From assembly GCA_030690405.1 (NCBI GenBank), contig JAUYGU010000141.1:1-8142 (forward strand): a DNA stretch of 8,142 bases. Direction: 5' to 3'. Both the position numbers and the translations under genes were made by a program. This stretch comes from Dehalococcoidia bacterium (GTDB taxonomy: Bacteria; Chloroflexota; Dehalococcoidia; SM23-28-2; RBG-16-64-32). Positions 5,836 to 8,142 of this stretch are shown here, in pieces; position 1 is the stretch's first letter; every line of letters begins with the position of its first letter. Under the pieces are notes generated by a model. It saw only the letters and a program-made list of their open reading frames with translations, made no database searches and had not been told where the DNA came from.

Positions 5836-6318
5836 GTGACCTCGCTCGCCGAGTACGGACCACTGTTCCGCGACGCCTACGCGGCGCTCCACGGCGGCCG
5901 TCCCGGCGATGCGCCTGCGGACAGCGGGCGCCGTCCGGACGAATCGCTGGAGGAGTACCTGGCCCGCAGCCGCGGCGAGGCGCTGGGCCGCCTGCGGGCC
6001 CACCTTGAGTCCGGCGAGCCGCCGCCGGAGCTGCGCACCGCCCACGACCTGCTCATCCGGCTGCTGGCGTCGGCCGCGGAGGCGGACGCCGCCCTCGCCG
6101 CCCAGGTGGAGGCCTACCGCTGCGGCAACTTCAGCGATAGCATCGGCCACTCCGACCGCCTCAGCGCCGTCGTCACCGAGAGCGCCCGCCTGGACCGCGA
6201 CCTGATCCTTGCCCTGCGCCAGGCGGAGGAAGCCGCCCCCGGGACGCTGGCGGCGCTGGGGATCGCCGCGGTACCGGAACCCCCTATTGCAGCGGAGGAT
6301 GCGGAGGATTGGGTTTGA
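5836..6318 (+). CDS. Hypothetical helical protein, 160 residues
   Basis: I do not recognise this protein. It is predicted to be soluble and mostly helical, rich in Ala, Arg, Glu and Leu, without a signal peptide or membrane segment. After FRDAYAALHGG (11-21) and a polar linker come helices at about 37-57 (ESLEEYLARSRGEALGRLRA), 61-95 (ending in a QVEAYR turn) and 104-131 (GHSDRLSAVVTESARLDRDL), then a short acidic tail. The layout suggests a helical bundle or a helix-pair scaffold. It has a single Cys (CGN near residue 95) and no clear catalytic motif. The GTG start has no ribosome site, but a TATACT -10 lies just upstream, so it may be leaderless. Third-position GC and the length of the only sensible frame support real coding. 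The stop TGA lies inside the TTGACA of the next promoter. Confidence 0.75.
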   Translation: MTSLAEYGPLFRDAYAALHGGRPGDAPADSGRRPDESLEEYLARSRGEALGRLRAHLESGEPPPELRTAHDLLIRLLASAAEADAALAAQVEAYRCGNFSDSIGHSDRLSAVVTESARLDRDLILALRQAEEAAPGTLAALGIAAVPEPPIAAEDAEDWV

Positions 6319-6343
6319 CAATCCCCTGACCCAGGCGCACAAT
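6315..6343 (+). promoter_or_regulatory. Promoter 2 of the duplicated promoter/leader module
   Basis: A perfect TTGACA (6315-6320), a 17-base spacer and CACAAT (6338-6343) give a promoter whose -35 includes the stop codon of the upstream gene. Transcription would start near 6350, about 109 bases before the GYD gene. Sequence and spacing match promoter 1 at 5691-5720. Confidence 0.48.
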
Positions 6344-6349
6344 TCCTAC

Positions 6350-6433
6350 GGCGGGCGGGTCGCCCCTTACGGCCTGAGAGCATCCCTGCCCTGGGCTTGT
6401 CTGGGTTGCGAAATCGCCTCCCGTCCGTCTATC
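6350..6433 (+). promoter_or_regulatory. Candidate structured 5' leader, copy 2
   Basis: Shared blocks with copy 1 are GGCGGGC (6350-6356), GGTCGCCCCT (6358-6367), CTGGGC (6391-6396), TTGC (6407-6409 region) and CCGTCTA (6425-6431). The first six bases, GGCGGG, can pair with CCCGTC (6420-6425) using one G-U pair, matching the end-closing helix of copy 1, where the partner reads CCCGCC. GGGCG (6354-6358 region) can also form a small local hairpin with CGCCC just downstream. CTGAGAG occurs here, but the rest of a TPP riboswitch is absent. Confidence 0.35.
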
Positions 6434-6435
6434 GT
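6406..6435 (+). promoter_or_regulatory. Alternative proximal promoter of the GYD gene
   Basis: TTGCGA (6406-6411), an 18-base spacer and TATCGT (6430-6435) could form a second, weaker promoter giving a leader of about 17 bases that still contains the AGGAGGTGA ribosome site. Confidence 0.27.
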
Positions 6436-6458
6436 GTATGTGCCAACAGGAGGTGACC

Positions 6459-6791
6459 ATGCCGTTCTACCTCATGCGCTTCAGCTACACGCCAGACGCG
6501 TGGGCCAAGCTCATCAAGCAGCCGGAAGACCGTCGGAAAGTCGCGACCGCTCTCATCGAGTCAGTCGGCGGAAAGTTGCACGGCTTTTGGTACGGCTTCG
6601 GGAAGCACGACGGCTATGTGCTAATCGAGAGCCCAGACAACGTCTCGGCGGCCGCCTTCTCGGTTGGTATAGCTGCAGGCGGCGCGCTTCAATCGAGCGA
6701 GACGACAGTGCTGCTCACGGTTGAAGAAACGCTCGAAATGCTCCAGAAGGCGCAGACACTCCCCTACCGCCGGCCGGGCGAGCCCAACTAG
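6459..6791 (+). CDS. GYD-domain protein
   Basis: The 110-residue protein spans one GYD domain, a small ferredoxin-like alpha+beta fold. Typical features are the start PFYLMRFSYTPDAWAKLIK, PEDRRKVATALIESVGGKLHGFWYGFGKHDGYVLIESPDNVSAAA (22-66) and the closing strand TTVLLTVEETLEMLQKA (82-98). The GYD-type motif itself reads HDGYV at 50-54. The family is widespread and its biochemical role is not settled; members often resemble small dimeric ferredoxin-like stress or metabolic accessory proteins. An in-frame ATG lies upstream at 6438, but the ATG at 6459 has a near-perfect AGGAGGTGA ribosome site (6448-6456) and matches the family start, so it is preferred. Its TAG stop shares CTAG with a possible convergent reading frame. 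It lies between the unknown helical protein and the ThDP enzyme, on the same strand. Confidence 0.93.
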   Translation: MPFYLMRFSYTPDAWAKLIKQPEDRRKVATALIESVGGKLHGFWYGFGKHDGYVLIESPDNVSAAAFSVGIAAGGALQSSETTVLLTVEETLEMLQKAQTLPYRRPGEPN

Positions 6792-6901
6792 GAAACCCAG
6801 CGTAGCCGCGGCGAGACTACCTGCTCGCCCTTCATCCTTGCCTCCGACTCCGCCAGACTCCGTTCCGCCAGCTTCAATTCCTCGTCGGTCAATTCCTCCA
6901 C
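6788..6901 (-). CDS. Possible 37-residue gene or gene remnant
   Basis: A minus-strand frame from GTG (6901-6899) to TAG (6790-6788) reads (M)EELTDEELKLAERSLAE, continues SEARMKGEQ, and ends PRLRWVS. It is acidic, strongly helical and in ordinary coding composition, unlike a random frame; it resembles the tails or bodies of small antitoxin-like or hypothetical proteins. AAAGG lies about five bases before the GTG. A TGA (6931-6929) closes the frame upstream, next to a REP-like palindrome, so it may equally be the 3' remnant of a longer gene. The opposite-strand frame through this stretch has no plausible protein features. Confidence 0.33.
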   Translation of the reverse strand: MEELTDEELKLAERSLAESEARMKGEQVVSPRLRWVS

Positions 6902-6912
6902 AGCCTTTGGCG

Positions 6913-6939
6913 GCCCGTCTCGACAGGCTCACCACGGGC
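6913..6939. repeat. REP-like palindrome containing CGACAGGCTCA
   Basis: GCCCGT (6913-6918) and ACGGGC (6934-6939) pair around a segment containing CGACAGGCTCA (6921-6931). The core, read on the other strand as TGAGCCTGTCG, resembles a short interspersed palindrome that I recall as frequent in environmental bacterial genomes. Only one copy is seen here, so its repeated nature is inferred. Confidence 0.35.
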
Positions 6940-6969
6940 GGGGAACACTGCCGCTGTTGTCCCCCCGCC
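6937..6969 (+). repeat. Bulged GC-rich inverted repeat over the -35 region
   Basis: GGCGGGG (6937-6943) pairs with CCCCGCC (6963-6969), and the inner AACA (6944-6947) with TGTT (6955-6958), leaving a four-base bulge. The 3' arm overlaps the putative -35 of the ThDP-enzyme promoter, so it could be a protein-binding site or the end of a transcript from upstream. Confidence 0.4.
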
Positions 6970-6985
6970 GTCAATCGGCTACCAT
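6957..6985 (+). promoter_or_regulatory. Promoter of the ThDP-enzyme gene
   Basis: TTGTCC (6957-6962), a 17-base spacer and TACCAT (6980-6985) form a plausible housekeeping promoter. Transcription would begin near 6992 and give a leader of about 64 bases. Confidence 0.42.
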
Positions 6986-7001
6986 CGCCTGTAGCCCCTG
7001 G

Positions 7002-7017
7002 GGCCCGCGGCCGGGCC
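7002..7017 (+). promoter_or_regulatory. Hairpin in the ThDP-enzyme leader
   Basis: GGCCCG (7002-7007), the loop CGGC and CGGGCC (7012-7017) form a perfect 6-bp all-GC stem within the expected leader, 25 bases before the AGGAGG ribosome site. No T-run follows, so it is not a standard terminator; it may stabilise the mRNA 5' end or be incidental in GC-rich DNA. Confidence 0.35.
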
Positions 7018-7055
7018 TCGCGCGAAACGGCTTTCGGATAGCAGGAGGCTCCCCT

Positions 7056-8142
7056 ATGGCCCTGGTTGACGGCGGCGACCTCGTCGCCCGCGCCATCAAG
7101 CAAGAAGGCGTCGATACCATCTTCACGCTCTGCGGCGGCCACGTCCAGGCGATCTATGACTCCTGCCTGGACGAGGAGATCAGGGTCATCGACGTCCGCC
7201 ACGAGCAGGTCGCCGGGCACGCCGCCGAAGGCTGGTCACGGGCCACTCGTCGCTGCGGCGTCGCCGTCGTCACCGCCGGCCCGGGCGTCACCGACTGCGT
7301 GACCGCCATCGCCAACGCCTACCAGAACCGCTCGCCCTTGCTCGTCATCGGCGGCCGCAGCCCCCTGGCGCGGTTCGAGATGGGCGCCCTCCAGGACATG
7401 GACCAGGTACAGCTGGTGCGCTCTATCACCAAGTGGGCCCGCTGCGTCTACGATACGCAGCGCATCCCGGAGTACATCGCCTCCGCCTTCCGGGCCGCCC
7501 TCACCGGCCGCCAGGGCCCCGCCTTCCTGGAGATCCCCACGGACGTGCTCTTCCGCAAGGTGGAGGAGAACGACGTCTACTTCCCGCAGAGCTACCGGCC
7601 ACAGGGCCGCGTCTACCCCGACCCGAAGGTCGTGAAGCAGGCGGCGGAGATCATCGCGAAGTCGGAACGCCCGCTGGTCATGGCCGGCTCCGCCATCTAC
7701 TGGCAGGACGCCCACCAGGAGCTGCGCCACTTCGTCGAGGTGGCGCAGGCGCCGGTATACCTGAACGCGATGGGACGCGGCTCCATCGATCAGGACCACC
7801 CGCTGTTCTTCTCGCGGACGCGGCGCAACGCCCTGGGCCAGGCGGACGCCATCGTCGTCATCGGCACGCCGATGGACTTCCGCCTCTCTTACGGCAAGCG
7901 GTTCAACCCGGAGGCCCGCACTGTGCAGGTGGACACGGACCCCCAGGAGCTGGCCCGCAACCGCGACATCGACGTGCCCATCGAGGGCGACGCCAAGGCC
8001 ACTCTTGAGATGTTGATCGGCGAGTTGGAAGGCGTGAACCACAACCACAAGGAGTGGATCACCGGCCTGCGCGAGGCCGAGAACAAGACCCGCGGCCAGA
8101 TGGAGGAGTGGATGAACTCCGACCGTGTGCCCATCCACCCCC
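7056..8142 (+). CDS. ThDP-dependent enzyme, acetolactate synthase / 2-hydroxyacyl-CoA lyase type (3' truncated)
   Basis: The frame is open from ATG 7056 to the window end, giving 362 residues of an expected 540-600. Residues 1-165 are the ThDP pyrimidine-binding domain: VARAIKQEGVDTIFTLCGGH (10-29), the catalytic Glu50 in VRHEQVAGHAAEGW, VVTAGPGVTDCVTAIANAY (71-89) and GPAFLEIPTDVL (154-165). Residues about 190-325 are the central domain (RPLVMAGSAIYWQDA, ADAIVVIGTPMDFRLSYGKRF, VQVDTDPQEL). The C-terminal diphosphate-binding domain lies outside. Where oxalyl-CoA decarboxylase has Tyr-Glu in GDYEEMDQ, this protein has GALQDMDQ, closer to the GAFQE/DAFQE of 2-hydroxyacyl-CoA lyase and acetolactate synthase, so oxalyl-CoA decarboxylase is unlikely. 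AGGAGG (7043-7048) lies 7 bases before the ATG. With CoA-transferases nearby, a CoA-ester lyase is an attractive but unproven idea. Confidence 0.88.
   Translation, partial: MALVDGGDLVARAIKQEGVDTIFTLCGGHVQAIYDSCLDEEIRVIDVRHEQVAGHAAEGWSRATRRCGVAVVTAGPGVTDCVTAIANAYQNRSPLLVIGGRSPLARFEMGALQDMDQVQLVRSITKWARCVYDTQRIPEYIASAFRAALTGRQGPAFLEIPTDVLFRKVEENDVYFPQSYRPQGRVYPDPKVVKQAAEIIAKSERPLVMAGSAIYWQDAHQELRHFVEVAQAPVYLNAMGRGSIDQDHPLFFSRTRRNALGQADAIVVIGTPMDFRLSYGKRFNPEARTVQVDTDPQELARNRDIDVPIEGDAKATLEMLIGELEGVNHNHKEWITGLREAENKTRGQMEEWMNSDRVPIHP

Noticed and set aside
6350..6400. TPP riboswitch suggested by CTGAGAG upstream of the GYD gene
   Set aside because: The second conserved half of the TPP aptamer (the CTGGAT..GGGA part) is absent, and no thiamine gene follows directly.
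6721..7041. Plus-strand open frame of 106 codons across the intergenic gap before the ThDP enzyme
   Set aside because: It is Pro/Ser/Arg-rich without motifs, starts inside the GYD gene in another frame, and crosses the palindromes and the promoter of the next gene.

Overview
The window is GC-rich DNA from a bacterium. Shine-Dalgarno sites (AGGAGG) and -10/-35 promoters are recognisable. The gene mix suggests a Chloroflexota-type organism (Dehalococcoidia/SAR202-like): paired type III CoA-transferases, a GYD-domain protein, an IlvB-like ThDP enzyme, and an ECF sigma factor paired with a DUF5666 membrane protein. That placement is an inference from gene style; no marker gene is present.

Layout. 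1-420 is the C-terminal end of a nitronate monooxygenase (+). A convergent gap (421-547) with a perfect 16-bp palindrome follows. On the minus strand, 2092 down to 548 is a two-gene operon: an ECF sigma factor, then a single-pass membrane protein with two DUF5666-like repeats and a Gly/Asp-Ser/Pro tail, probably its regulator. A divergent promoter region (2093-2188) leads into plus-strand genes: an alpha/beta hydrolase (2189-3085) and two CaiB/BaiF family CoA-transferases (3118-4407 and 4407-5657) whose stop and start overlap as TGATG. The CoA-transferases have their own promoter, lying over the hydrolase stop codon. Next come an unrecognised 160-residue helical protein (5836-6318) and a GYD-domain protein (6459-6791), each preceded by a similar promoter-plus-leader module. 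6792-7055 holds a possible 37-codon minus-strand gene remnant, a REP-like palindrome, a hairpin and a promoter. 7056-8142 is the N-terminal two thirds of a thiamine-diphosphate enzyme of the acetolactate synthase / 2-hydroxyacyl-CoA lyase type, cut by the window end.

How it may work together. The hydrolase, the CoA-transferase pair and the ThDP enzyme would fit a pathway that loads an organic acid onto CoA and then cleaves or condenses a 2-hydroxyacyl-CoA or 2-oxo acid; the substrate cannot be read from the sequence. In the CoA-transferase pair, only the downstream protein seems to keep the nucleophilic Asp of the family, which hints at a heteromeric enzyme. The sigma/DUF5666 pair looks like a self-contained envelope-signalling unit. 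The most unusual non-coding signal is the duplicated promoter/leader module at 5691-5800 and 6315-6433. No tRNA, rRNA, CRISPR array or transposase was seen.
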